DNA of 64,000 nucleotides from Thermohalobaculum sp951813525. Lineage in GTDB: Bacteria; Pseudomonadota; Alphaproteobacteria; Rhodobacterales; Rhodobacteraceae. Positions 35,792 through 44,067 of the stretch are shown here, piece after piece (the first letter of the stretch is position 1; every line of letters begins with the position of its first letter). The stretch is taken from positions 1,302,001 through 1,366,000 of the forward strand of contig CATOTJ020000002.1 of assembly GCA_951813525.2 (NCBI GenBank). Direction: 5' to 3'. The translations under genes were made by a program, and so were the position numbers. Below the pieces are notes generated by a model. That model saw only the letters and a program-made list of their open reading frames with translations. It did not search any database and had not been told where the DNA came from.

Positions 35792-37552
35792 ATGTTGGTT
35801 GTGGAAACGATCGCAAAGATCAGGCAGGCGCATTTTGTTCACGGCAAGTCGATCAAGCAGATCTGCAGAGAGCTTCGGGTTTCCAGGAATACGGTCCGCA
35901 AGGTCCTGCGTTCAGGCGCAACCGAATTCAGCTATGACCGCACGACACAGCCTCGCCCGAAGATTGATCCATGGCGATCAGAACTTGACGAGATGCTGGC
36001 CGCAAATGCCAAGCAGCCGAGGCGGGAACGCCTTACACTGATCCGGATCTACGAAGAGTTGCGCAACCATGGTTACGGCGGCGGCTATGATGCGGTTCGG
36101 CGATACGCATCCAACTGGTCAAAGAGAACGCAGGCAGCATCGGCGAGCGCGTTTGTTCCCTTGAGCTTTGATCCGGGCGAAGCTTACCAGTTCGACTGGA
36201 GCCATGAGGTCGTGATTCTGGACGGTGTGACAGTGACTGTCAAAGTCGCTCATGTTCGCCTCAGCTTCAGCCGAATGCCGTATGTGCGCGCGTATCCCCG
36301 CGAGACCCAAGAGATGGTGTTCGATGCGCACGACAAGGCGTTTGCGTTCTTTGGCGGCGCTTGTGCGCGCGGGATCTACGACAATATGAAGACGGCGGTG
36401 GACGCGATCTTCGTCGGGAAGGGTCGGGCTTACAACCGCCGCTTTCAGCAGATGTGCGGTCATTATCTGGTTGACCCCGTTGCCTGTAGCCCGGCCTCGG
36501 GCTGGGAGAAGGGGCAAGTAGAGAACCAGGTTGGCGTGCTGCGCAGACGCTTCTTCGTGCCGCGCCCGAGGTTCAAATCCTTTGCAGAGCTGAATGCCTG
36601 GTTGGCAGATCGGTGCCTGGTGTATGCGAAGGCAAACAAACACCCCGACATTCCAGGCAAGACGGTCTGGGAGGTGTTCGAAGAAGAGCAGCCGAGTTTG
36701 ATCCCATATGTCGGCTCCTTCGACGGCTTTCATGCAGTCCCTGCATCGGTTTCCAAAACCTGCCTCGTACGGTTCGACAAGAACAAGTACTCGGTAAATG
36801 CCCGGGCCGTTGGTCGACCTGTCGAGATCCGCGCCTATGCCGATCGCCTGGAATGCTGGCAAGACGGGCAGATCGTCGGCAGCCATACCCGTGTTTTTGG
36901 GCGCGATAACGCGATCTATGACCCGCTACATTACATTCCGGTGCTGATGCGCAAACCTGGCGCCCTGCGCAACGGAGCGCCGTTCAAGGAGTGGGAGCTG
37001 CCGCCGTCGTTACGCCGTGTGCAGCGTAAACTGGAGCGTCAGCCCGGTGGTGATCGCCAGATGGTCGAGGTTCTAGGCGCGATCCTCTCCGATGGGCTGG
37101 AGGCGGTGGAAGCGGCCTGTGCAGAAGCCCTGTCACAGAATGTCCCTTCCGCAAGCGTGGTCCTGAACATTCTCGCCCGTCGCCGCGAACCGCCACCACC
37201 CCTGACAATCACAACACCGGATGCATTGCGGCTGACCTGCGAGCCAGCCGCCAATTGTGACCGGTATGACAGCCTGAGGAGAACAACGAATGGAACGAAC
37301 ACAGGTGCTGGACGCCATGGGCCAACTGAAGCTCTACGGCATGCGGACAGCTTACGACGAGATCATCACGGCTGCGATCAAGCGCCAGCACGAACCACAA
37401 CAGATTATCGGCGATCTGCTGACAGCCGAGATCTCCGAGAAGCTGGCGCGCTCAATCAAATACCAGATGACCATCGCGAAACTGCCACTGGCCAAGGAGC
37501 TGGAGGAATTCGACTTCGAAGCGGCCGAGGTCAACGAAACCTTGATCCGTGA
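35792..37552 (+). CDS. istA: IS21 transposase IstA
   Basis: The protein begins MLVVETIAKIRQAHFVHGKS with a helix-turn-helix (IKQICRELRVSRNTVRKVLR). The DDE domain has FDPGEAYQFDWSHEVVILDG (first Asp), CARGIYDNMKTAVDAIF (second Asp) and SGWEKGQVENQVGVLRRRFF (Glu), and the C-terminal beta-barrel KTCLVRFDKNKYSVNARAV. Homology ends around residue 495 (CDRYDSLRR). The frame then runs on for about 90 codons inside istB in another frame, giving 586 residues. The natural end may be near 37290, so the C-terminal tail is suspect. Confidence 0.9.
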   Translation: MLVVETIAKIRQAHFVHGKSIKQICRELRVSRNTVRKVLRSGATEFSYDRTTQPRPKIDPWRSELDEMLAANAKQPRRERLTLIRIYEELRNHGYGGGYDAVRRYASNWSKRTQAASASAFVPLSFDPGEAYQFDWSHEVVILDGVTVTVKVAHVRLSFSRMPYVRAYPRETQEMVFDAHDKAFAFFGGACARGIYDNMKTAVDAIFVGKGRAYNRRFQQMCGHYLVDPVACSPASGWEKGQVENQVGVLRRRFFVPRPRFKSFAELNAWLADRCLVYAKANKHPDIPGKTVWEVFEEEQPSLIPYVGSFDGFHAVPASVSKTCLVRFDKNKYSVNARAVGRPVEIRAYADRLECWQDGQIVGSHTRVFGRDNAIYDPLHYIPVLMRKPGALRNGAPFKEWELPPSLRRVQRKLERQPGGDRQMVEVLGAILSDGLEAVEAACAEALSQNVPSASVVLNILARRREPPPPLTITTPDALRLTCEPAANCDRYDSLRRTTNGTNTGAGRHGPTEALRHADSLRRDHHGCDQAPARTTTDYRRSADSRDLREAGALNQIPDDHRETATGQGAGGIRLRSGRGQRNLDP

Positions 37553-38018
37553 CCTCGCCACCGGCGACTTCCTCGACCATCAGCGCAATCTCGTGCTCAT
37601 CGGCGGAACCGGCACAGGCAAAACCCATCTCTCCGTCAGTATCGCTCGAGCCTGCATCCGCCAGGGCCGCCGCGGGCGCTTCTTCAATGTCGTCGATCTG
37701 GTGAACAAACTCGATGCCGAAGCGCGGGCCGAGCGCCAGGGACGGACAGCTGAGTTGATATCACGCCTCGACTTCCTAATTCTGGACGAGCTTGGCTATC
37801 TGCCATTCGCTCAGACCGGTGGTCAGCTGCTGTTCCACCTGATCAGCAAACTCTATGAGTGCACATCAGTCATTGTCACAACGAACCTGGCATTCGGAGA
37901 ATGGCCAACCGTCTTCGGCGACGCGAAGATGACCACCGCACTCCTCGATCGCCTCACACATCATTGCGAGATCGTTGAGACCGGTAACGAAAGCTGGCGC
38001 TTCAAGAACCGCGCCTAA
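37290..38018 (+). CDS. istB: IS21 ATP-binding helper IstB
   Basis: The 242-residue AAA+ ATPase begins MERTQVLDAMGQLKLYGMRT. It has Walker A in LVLIGGTGTGKTHLSVSIAR, Walker B in LIFLILDELGYLPF-like LDFLILDELGYLPFAQTGGQ, the sensor region VIVTTNLAFGEWPTVFGD, and the C-terminal HHCEIVETGNESWRFKNR. IstB selects target DNA and stimulates IstA. The frame is intact. Its first 260 bases lie inside the istA reading frame. Confidence 0.95.
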   Translation: MERTQVLDAMGQLKLYGMRTAYDEIITAAIKRQHEPQQIIGDLLTAEISEKLARSIKYQMTIAKLPLAKELEEFDFEAAEVNETLIRDLATGDFLDHQRNLVLIGGTGTGKTHLSVSIARACIRQGRRGRFFNVVDLVNKLDAEARAERQGRTAELISRLDFLILDELGYLPFAQTGGQLLFHLISKLYECTSVIVTTNLAFGEWPTVFGDAKMTTALLDRLTHHCEIVETGNESWRFKNRA

Positions 38019-38140
38019 TTCAACCGCGCAGGCCGGGCCGCGCTCTGATAAATGAGGTCTCCACGCGACCCGGCCTGCTCAGCACCAGGGGGGTCACTTT
38101 TGAACGCCGATCTGGGGTCACGTTTGGATGCCGATTGACA

Positions 38141-38188
38141 CAAAACGGCTCCGTCGAAAGCTTCAACGGCAGGTTCCGGGATGAATGA
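38141..38188 (+). pseudogene. IS3-family transposase remnant, upstream piece
   Basis: The segment reads QNGSVESFNGRFRDE in frame, the region around the catalytic Glu of IS3-group orfB proteins. It is cut off by the IS21 end at 38140 and by the IS1595-type element from 38189. The matching downstream piece resumes at 39734. Confidence 0.7.
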
Positions 38189-38278
38189 ATTCGGACTTAG
38201 GTAGCAAATGCACCAACCGTTGATTTTAGCCCCAATTTAGAACATAGAGCGAACATACAGTATGTTCACGAGGCGAAT

Positions 38279-39284
38279 ATGGCACAGCATTTCCTGCTGT
38301 CCGCGGCGGCGCGGACGTTATCGCTGAAGTCGATTTTCTCAGAGGGCGAGGAGGCGGCGTATCGGCGGTTCTGCCGGTTACGCTGGCCGCAGACCGACGG
38401 TGAACCGGTCTGTCCGGCCTGCGGCTGCCTCGATGTCTATGATCTTTCGACCTGCCGCCGCTTCAAGTGTGCTGCCTGCCATCGCCAGTTTAGTGTGACG
38501 TCCGGCACGATCTTCGCCTCGCGAAAGCTCTCGTTCACGGACCTGCTCGGCGCGATCTGCCTGTTCGTGAATGCCTCGAAGGGGCTCTCGGCGGTGCAGC
38601 TTTCCAGGGATCTCGACGTCCAGCACAGTTGAAGGCGACCGTGGCCCCAGTGGGGCCGCGTAAGCGCCGGAAACGGCCTTCGTGCTGATGCACAAGCTGC
38701 GCGAGGCAATGGCCGCCGAGACCAGGGAGATGCATCTCGTGGGCGAGGTCGAAGTCGATGGTGCCGCGTTCGGCGGCCATGTCCGGCCCGCCAATGCACG
38801 CGAGGATCGTGTCGACCGCCGTCTCCTGAAGCACCGCAGTGGGAAACGGCGGATCGTCGTCGCGCTCCGCCAGCGGGGCGGACGAACGCTGAAGCGCACA
38901 TTCCTGCGCGAGGCCGAGGGCGTCGGCTTTGCGAGGGAGAGGATCGTGCCGGGGTCAGCAATCTCGGCCGACGAGGTCGCCCACTGGGATCTCCTGGAGC
39001 CGATGTTCGATGTTCATCGCATCAATCATTCCGAAGCCTACAGCCGGGACGGCGTCCACACCAATCTCGCCGAGAGCTTCTTCTCGCGGCTGAGACGAAT
39101 GATCGGCGGGCAGCACCACAAGGTCGGCAATCGTCACCTTGAAGGTTACGGGACCCATGCAGCCTGGCTCGAGAACCACAAGGCCGAAAGCAACGGCCGG
39201 CTCGCCGACCGGCTGATCGGCGATGCTCTCGCCGCCCCCGTCAGCCGGGTCTGGAAGGGCTACTGGCAACGACGCGCAGCGTGA
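38279..39284 (+). pseudogene. IS1595/ISXO2-like transposase, disrupted
   Basis: The first part (38279-38632) has the zinc ribbon CPACGCLDVYDLSTCRRFKC and CAACHRQFSVTSGTIFASRK, ending SRDLDVQHS-stop. The second part (from about 38665) resumes in another frame with TAFVLMHKLREAMAAE, then GEVEVDGAAFGGHVRP (DDE first Asp), INHSEAYSRDGVHTNLAESFFSRL, and GYGTHAAWLENHK-like HLEGYGTHAAWLE. About 43 extra bases, containing GGCCCCAGTGGGGCC, separate the two parts and change the frame. The transposase is therefore inactive as it stands. Confidence 0.82.
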
Positions 39285-39682
39285 TCGCCTCGCCAGTTTG
39301 CGGCGCTTCGCATGCCGCAGCGCCTGAACGACCTTGAAGACGACCGAGTTCCGGAGCACGGTGTCGGAGCTGTCGAGCTTGCGTCGGCCATTACCCGCTC
39401 GGCCAGCTCGCGGGTGGTCATCTCACCGTCCGCGCCGAGATGACGCGCACAGATGTCGGCGATCTCGCTCTTCTTGAAGAACCCGTGGCTGACCATGTAA
39501 CGGACGCGCTGCTTCTCGGGCTCAGTGAACAGCCGGATCGTCGCGTTTACGTGGGCCAGGTCATGTTTGGCCTGCGCGATCTGCGCTTCATAGGCCGAGA
39601 TCCTACCGAGAATCTCAGCCCGCTTGTCCTTCAGGGTCTGAATGACCAGTGGTTCGCCCACGCCACATTGAACCGCGAGCAT
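39260..39682 (-). pseudogene. IS1595 passenger gene, frameshifted
   Basis: The N-terminal part reads VIQTLKDKRAEILGRISAYE, then QIAQAKHDLAHVNATIRLF and the helix-turn-helix-like FFKKSEIADICARHLGADGE, followed by MTTRELAERVMADA. After about 39386 the expected continuation (KLDSSDTVLRNSVVFKVVQA) is found in the next frame, consistent with one lost base. Homologues of this small protein are frequent companions of IS1595-type transposases. Its function is unknown. Confidence 0.65.
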
Positions 39683-39733
39683 GTCAGACCGCGATAGACC
39701 CCAATCTGGTGCATTTGCTACCTAAGGCCGAAT

Positions 39734-39849
39734 GCCTGAACGAGCACCAATTTGAGGGCCTGAGACACGCACGGCGGTTGATCTCTGAATGGCGCGACGA
39801 CTTCAACCACCATCGCCCAAAAACGAGCCTGATCGGGCTTACATCATGA
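39734..39849 (+). pseudogene. IS3-family transposase remnant, C-terminal piece
   Basis: After the right inverted repeat the frame reads CLNEHQFEGLRHARRLISEW and then RDDFNHHRPKTSLIGLTS, the normal C-terminus of an IS3-group orfB. With the piece ending at 38188 it restores the family sequence, with the Cys of DECLNE lying at the break. The rest of that old IS3 copy is absent. Confidence 0.8.
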
Positions 39850-40332
39850 GAATAGGCAAACCGGTCACAGGAAGACCAAAACCTGAACCGAGCCAACTTA
39901 CTAACGCGGGCTTCGTGCGGGCAGATAACTGCCCGGCCTGAGACTGCTGCACGATAAGTATGGCGCCTGCCGTTCCGTTTGACATCGCTGTTGATCGCCG
40001 AAGGGGCGCGAGCGACTGCACTTGCGATCGAGTGCAACGTCTCTGCGCGTGCCAACGATCCCAGATTTCTGTGCGTTGCTCCGCCGGATAATTGGTCCGA
40101 GGACGATACTGCATGCTCAACATCACATCCTCGCCAAAAGACCAAAGCGTCGCGTCGAACCCGTGAGACCACCGGACAATGCGGAAGCTATGCCAATCTG
40201 ACGGGCAGAGGCGCGACAGGATAACGGCAAGTGATCAGCGCTTTGGTGTTTAAAATTCTTGGCAATTTGTAAAAAAGTCAGCGAACAAATTGATGAAAAC
40301 GGCCAAGGTTCCGACTTATTTAGGAGATCTGG
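39850..40332. other. Intergenic region between IS remnants and the exported-protein genes
   Basis: These 483 bases contain no frame with coding support on either strand. It is relatively AT-rich after 40240. A good ribosome site, AGGAG, lies at 40322-40326, directly before an ATG at 40333. Confidence 0.4.
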
Positions 40333-42093
40333 ATGGCAAACACAGAAATATGCGGTCGAGGGTTGATCGAGTACTCGCCCAACGAACCAGATGTGCATAT
40401 TGTGATTGATAATTTGCTGAACGACCCCCACTGTGGACACTATCGGATTGATCTCGAACGTCGCGTTGGTTGTGCCATGTCCTTGTTTTGTAGAATATCT
40501 GCCGCGATCGCTTTCGGAACCGCGGTGGCGGCAAGTTCGGTAGCGCCTACACAGGCGGCTGACCCGTTGCCGGAGTGTATCGCTGACGCGCTGACGGCCA
40601 TCAATGTCACCCAGCCGATGAAGCCGCGTGCGTCACCGACGTTTGATGGCGGCGGTGGCATCGATCGTTTCGAAATCCCTGGGCGCAGCTTCTATGTGGC
40701 GAGGGTCGATAAGCTGCGGTCAGTTGAATTCTTGGACAGCCGTAACGGCCTGTTCGACTTTGTGATGGTCGAAGCGGACGTCATCGCCACAACGGAAATG
40801 ACCGAAATCGAGTATATCGCCGATTGGTTCGACACAATTGTCCTGGACCCGGCCTTGGCCTGGCGCAAGACGATTGATCCGTCCTTTTACGGACTGGTTT
40901 GGCGGGCCGAACTGGATGGACAGGTCATGACGGTGCGCACGGCGCTGGACGCCGCGGTGGTGCGCCCGGTGTCCAGCCCGCTTCTAACGTCCGAAGGCCC
41001 GGCGGGCGGTTTCGATCTGGCCACCGCCGAGGGTGCTGCAGCGGTAAGAGACGGCAAGGCCGCCGGTGCCTTGCGCTGGACAGGTTCGGGCCTGGTCCGG
41101 CCGGATCTGGCGGCAACGGCGCCGAACGCTGCGCAAGTCACACTTGACACCAACAACGGTCTGCCGAACCTGGTGGTCATCGACCTGGCCACGCTTGGTA
41201 CCGGGACAACCGGGCTGGTCTTGAATACCGATGGCTTCGACCGGCTGATGCTGGCACAACCGGAATGCTGGCGGGTTGGGCGTTCTTCGAAAGCCGGGGC
41301 GCCGCAAGAACTGATGACGACGGCGGAAGTCGCCGGCAAGATTTCCTTGACGGGCCAGGACCCCCGGATCCTGAACATGCCGGGTGAAGACAACGCGCAA
41401 CGCACGGCCGTGCCTGAGCGGCCTGGTTTTTGGCATATGTCGGCGTCGGGCCCGGACCTGGTCCACCAGATCGACCTGCGCAACGAGGCCCGCGATGTTC
41501 TGATGGTGCGCAATGGGGCGATGTTCCGCCATGGCGTTACCGTGCCGGTTCTGGGCGATCCGGAACTGGACGAGATCTGGTTGTCGGGAACCGCCGGTTG
41601 GACCCTGGAGTTCACCGATTTCGGGGTTGTCGCGCGCACGCTTCTGGGGGCGAACCGCCCGGTCAGCCTGGCCTTTGGCCCGGGCCTGGCCGTGCATGTC
41701 TTGCCACCGCCGGCGTTTCTGAGCGACCCGCGCCTAAGGGCGGTATCGCATTATCCGGGCCTGCCGGATCAGGTGTTTCGTGGAAAGGTAATTTTCGTGA
41801 CGCGTGGCGGGTATGTCCGGTTTTCCGACGATCAGATCGCCGGGCGACAATCGGTCGATCTGAGCAACGGCCGGGCGAACCAGTTTGAATTGCGCCCCGG
41901 GATGTTCCGCGATGTTACCGGTACGGTCACGCTGACCGGCGACCCTGGTCTGGATCAGATCGCGGCCATCGGAATGCCTGCGCCGCAGCGCGGCCCGTCG
42001 GGTGCCACGATCTGGACGATCGAGCGGGCGGGTAAGGCCGCACTGAAGATCAGCGCAGAAGGTTTCGACATCATCCAACGCACCGCGAACTGA
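40333..42093 (+). CDS. Large exported protein of unknown family
   Basis: Two starts are possible. The ATG at 40333 has AGGAG six bases upstream but adds a 48-residue hydrophilic extension. The ATG at 40477 starts a textbook Sec signal (MSLFCRISAAIAFGTAVAAS, cleavage after TQA) but has no clear ribosome site. The mature part, about 510 residues, is rich in beta-strand patterns. It has repeated Gly-Asp-Pro-x-Leu-Asp segments (GDPELDEIWLSG, GDPGLDQIAAIG), two Cys (PEC and ECW) and no motif I know. It is 26 bases upstream of the EF-hand protein and probably co-transcribed with it. A periplasmic or extracellular location is inferred. Confidence 0.7.
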   Translation: MANTEICGRGLIEYSPNEPDVHIVIDNLLNDPHCGHYRIDLERRVGCAMSLFCRISAAIAFGTAVAASSVAPTQAADPLPECIADALTAINVTQPMKPRASPTFDGGGGIDRFEIPGRSFYVARVDKLRSVEFLDSRNGLFDFVMVEADVIATTEMTEIEYIADWFDTIVLDPALAWRKTIDPSFYGLVWRAELDGQVMTVRTALDAAVVRPVSSPLLTSEGPAGGFDLATAEGAAAVRDGKAAGALRWTGSGLVRPDLAATAPNAAQVTLDTNNGLPNLVVIDLATLGTGTTGLVLNTDGFDRLMLAQPECWRVGRSSKAGAPQELMTTAEVAGKISLTGQDPRILNMPGEDNAQRTAVPERPGFWHMSASGPDLVHQIDLRNEARDVLMVRNGAMFRHGVTVPVLGDPELDEIWLSGTAGWTLEFTDFGVVARTLLGANRPVSLAFGPGLAVHVLPPPAFLSDPRLRAVSHYPGLPDQVFRGKVIFVTRGGYVRFSDDQIAGRQSVDLSNGRANQFELRPGMFRDVTGTVTLTGDPGLDQIAAIGMPAPQRGPSGATIWTIERAGKAALKISAEGFDIIQRTAN

Positions 42094-42119
42094 GCGGCGG
42101 CCAGAAGAGGATTTGCCTG

Positions 42120-43676
42120 ATGTTTTCAGAGTTGACCCGATCCCTGACCCTCGGGGGCCTTGCCCTGGCGTTTTCGTTGTTGCCCATGGCCCCAGGGGCC
42201 GCTGCCGATGAAGCGGCCGTCGAGAAAACCGCGCGCGCATTGCCGGACGACATCCTGCGTCAGTTTTCAAACGGCAAGGGTGCGTTTCTGAAGCGGATCT
42301 CGCAGCAGCTTTTCAGCATCGCACCGGACGGCGTCGTCACACGGGACGCGCTGGACCTGATGATGAAGCAGACTGTCGCAGCAGCGCGAGCGAGGATCAT
42401 CGCCGAACTGCTGACGCACGATCTGGACGGCGATGGTGCGTTGTCCGTGGACGAGATTGGCCGGATACAATCCGGCGGCGCAGCACAGAAGCGACTGCGG
42501 CCTCGCCTGGCGGTTTATTTGCTGCAGGACGACACCGATGGTGATGGTGCACTTTCGTTTGCCGAGATCCTGGCCCTGGCCTCGAAGGACGTCAAAAGGC
42601 AGCGCCTTGGCAGAGTCGCGACGCAAGGTGAAATGTTCATGGCGTTCGATGTGAATGGCGACGGCATGGTCGATCTGGCCGAGATCGACCGCGTCGCCGA
42701 TGCAGCGATCCGTCTGAAACTGACCCCGCGACGGACGCGGACCGACACAAGGACAGGCCGCGCCTGTGTCCTGCCAAAGGTGCCGACCGGGGTCGAAACC
42801 GTTCTTGTAAGCGCTTATGAGGGCGCGGCCCTGTCCAATATTGCCATTGCCGGACATGATCGGGCCACCCATGTGGCAAAGTTGACGATCGAGAAAGGCG
42901 AAGCGCCGCTGTTTCTGGTTGTCGGCGCCCATACCAGCACGATCTGGCACCTGCAGGGCGCAACCGACCGTATCTGGAAGATTGCCGTGCAGAGCCACCG
43001 GAACGCCGGGGCGGGTGTTGCGGGCCTGGCCAAGGACAAGGTCATTTTCATCGAAGAACCGATCTGCTTTAACCGGTTCAAATCGGCCGGGGACGGCATG
43101 GCGCGGATCGCCAAGTCGACGATCAGCGCGGCAACCGGCAAGCCGGTCAATGCCGTCCTGGCGGCTTACTCGGTGGGCGAGATGACTGTGCCGTCGGGAA
43201 CCGCACACAACACGGATATCGGTGGCGCCCCGTACCGCACTCCGTTGGACATCACAGCCGGGGGCAAGACCTATCGCCTCAGCGCCGCCGGAATGGCCGT
43301 GATTGGCGAGGACGGAACCGCAGCAGCCCTGCCCAAGGATCGCAGAACGATCCGAGCGTTGATGCGGTTCCACCCCAACGGCGTCCGGACGCTGGACCCA
43401 GCCAGCGTCGTCGCGAACGGCCCGGTCAATATCTACGACGTCCTGCCCGGTGAAGCCGGTCTTTTGCAGTTGTTGGCAGACGGAGCGCTGACCGTGACTT
43501 CGGACGGATATTACCTGATCAACGCCGCAATATCGCACTTCCCGGCCGGGCTGGCCGGGGCACATTCGGTCCGTTTTATCTTGGGCAAAGGCGTCCCGCT
43601 GCCCGGCGGCAAGCCCGGCCACTCGTCGGTCATCGACGAAGCCACAGGCGAATGCCGCATCGGCCGCTGCCGCTGA
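42120..43676 (+). CDS. Exported protein with three EF-hands
   Basis: The 518-residue product has a Sec signal (LGGLALAFSLLPMAPGAAA). A calcium-binding region follows, with DLDGDGALSVDE near residue 101, DTDGDGALSFAE near 139 and DVNGDGMVDLAE near 177, all with the canonical acidic positions of an EF-hand loop. The remaining ~300 residues (from CVLPKVPTGVETVLVSAYEG) are of unknown fold, with IWHLQGATDRIWKIAVQSH and a Cys near the end (ATGECRIGRC). Three loops in 80 residues suggest calcium-dependent stability or sensing outside the cytoplasm. It follows the preceding exported protein closely. Confidence 0.82.
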   Translation: MFSELTRSLTLGGLALAFSLLPMAPGAAADEAAVEKTARALPDDILRQFSNGKGAFLKRISQQLFSIAPDGVVTRDALDLMMKQTVAAARARIIAELLTHDLDGDGALSVDEIGRIQSGGAAQKRLRPRLAVYLLQDDTDGDGALSFAEILALASKDVKRQRLGRVATQGEMFMAFDVNGDGMVDLAEIDRVADAAIRLKLTPRRTRTDTRTGRACVLPKVPTGVETVLVSAYEGAALSNIAIAGHDRATHVAKLTIEKGEAPLFLVVGAHTSTIWHLQGATDRIWKIAVQSHRNAGAGVAGLAKDKVIFIEEPICFNRFKSAGDGMARIAKSTISAATGKPVNAVLAAYSVGEMTVPSGTAHNTDIGGAPYRTPLDITAGGKTYRLSAAGMAVIGEDGTAAALPKDRRTIRALMRFHPNGVRTLDPASVVANGPVNIYDVLPGEAGLLQLLADGALTVTSDGYYLINAAISHFPAGLAGAHSVRFILGKGVPLPGGKPGHSSVIDEATGECRIGRCR

Positions 43677-44067
43677 GTTGAACTGAGCTGTGCTGAAGGA
43701 GAGATGCAGTTGAGCACGGCGCTGGACCTGCCCCGCTGGCGCTGACGTCAGACACCACAGTATCGCCGGTTCAATCGCCATTGGATGTGGGAGTCGCTGT
43801 TCAAGCGACCTTTCTGTCGATTTGGTGACCAATCATCGGGCCGGCTTCCGGGTTTGTCTTCAAGACTCAGATCGCTCACTGAATTGGGGCAGCGCTTCGC
43901 CCTGTGATCCGTTCTGCGGATCGGGACCAATGTCCGCAAATAAGTGCTGCGACCGGCTGCTCATGCTTACAAATGAATAGCTCCTCAATCTTATATGCAA
44001 TGGCATATTAATTTCCCCACCCAGGCGAAACATGGCAGTGTGTTCTTGACTTGGTGGGGAGGGGTCT
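43677..44067. other. Intergenic region upstream of the three-gene operon
   Basis: These 391 bases contain no gene I can support. The part from 43960 to 44010 is AT-rich and may hold the operon promoter, but no clear -35/-10 pair was identified. A strong ribosome site (GGGGAGGGG) precedes the metallophosphatase ATG. Confidence 0.4.

Larger units (their letters stand above)
35690..38140 (+). mobile_element. IS21-family element
   Basis: The element carries istA and istB. The internal terminal repeats match closely: CCAAAAGTGACCCCCCTG near 35724-35742 and its near-complement at 38089-38106, each accompanied by ATCGGCG. The element appears to begin TG at 35690 and end CA at 38140, as IS21 elements do. 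No target duplication is visible. The left flank is an integrase and the right flank an IS3 transposase piece, so one junction has probably been rearranged. Confidence 0.85.
38189..39733 (+). mobile_element. IS1595-type element with passenger gene, inserted in an IS3 remnant
   Basis: The 1545-bp element is bounded by 27-bp inverted repeats with one mismatch (left core ATTCGGACTTAGGTAGCAAA, 38189-38215; right 39707-39733). It carries a broken ISXO2-like transposase and, on the other strand, a frameshifted passenger gene. The flanks rejoin as an IS3 transposase reading frame (…FRDE then CLNEHQFEG…). No clean 8-bp duplication was found. Confidence 0.8.

Noticed and set aside
35160..35816. A 218-codon minus-strand frame around the integrase remnant
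   Set aside because: It crosses the IS21 end and its translation is Cys/Arg-rich without domain character; the integrase frame is the real signal there.
43704..43745. A 13-codon frame (MQLSTALDLPRWR) with AAGGAGAG upstream
   Set aside because: The ribosome site is good, but a 13-residue peptide cannot be supported without conservation or expression data.
42267..43832. A 521-codon minus-strand frame opposite the EF-hand gene
   Set aside because: The plus-strand frame has a signal peptide and EF-hands, and the antisense product has no coherent features.
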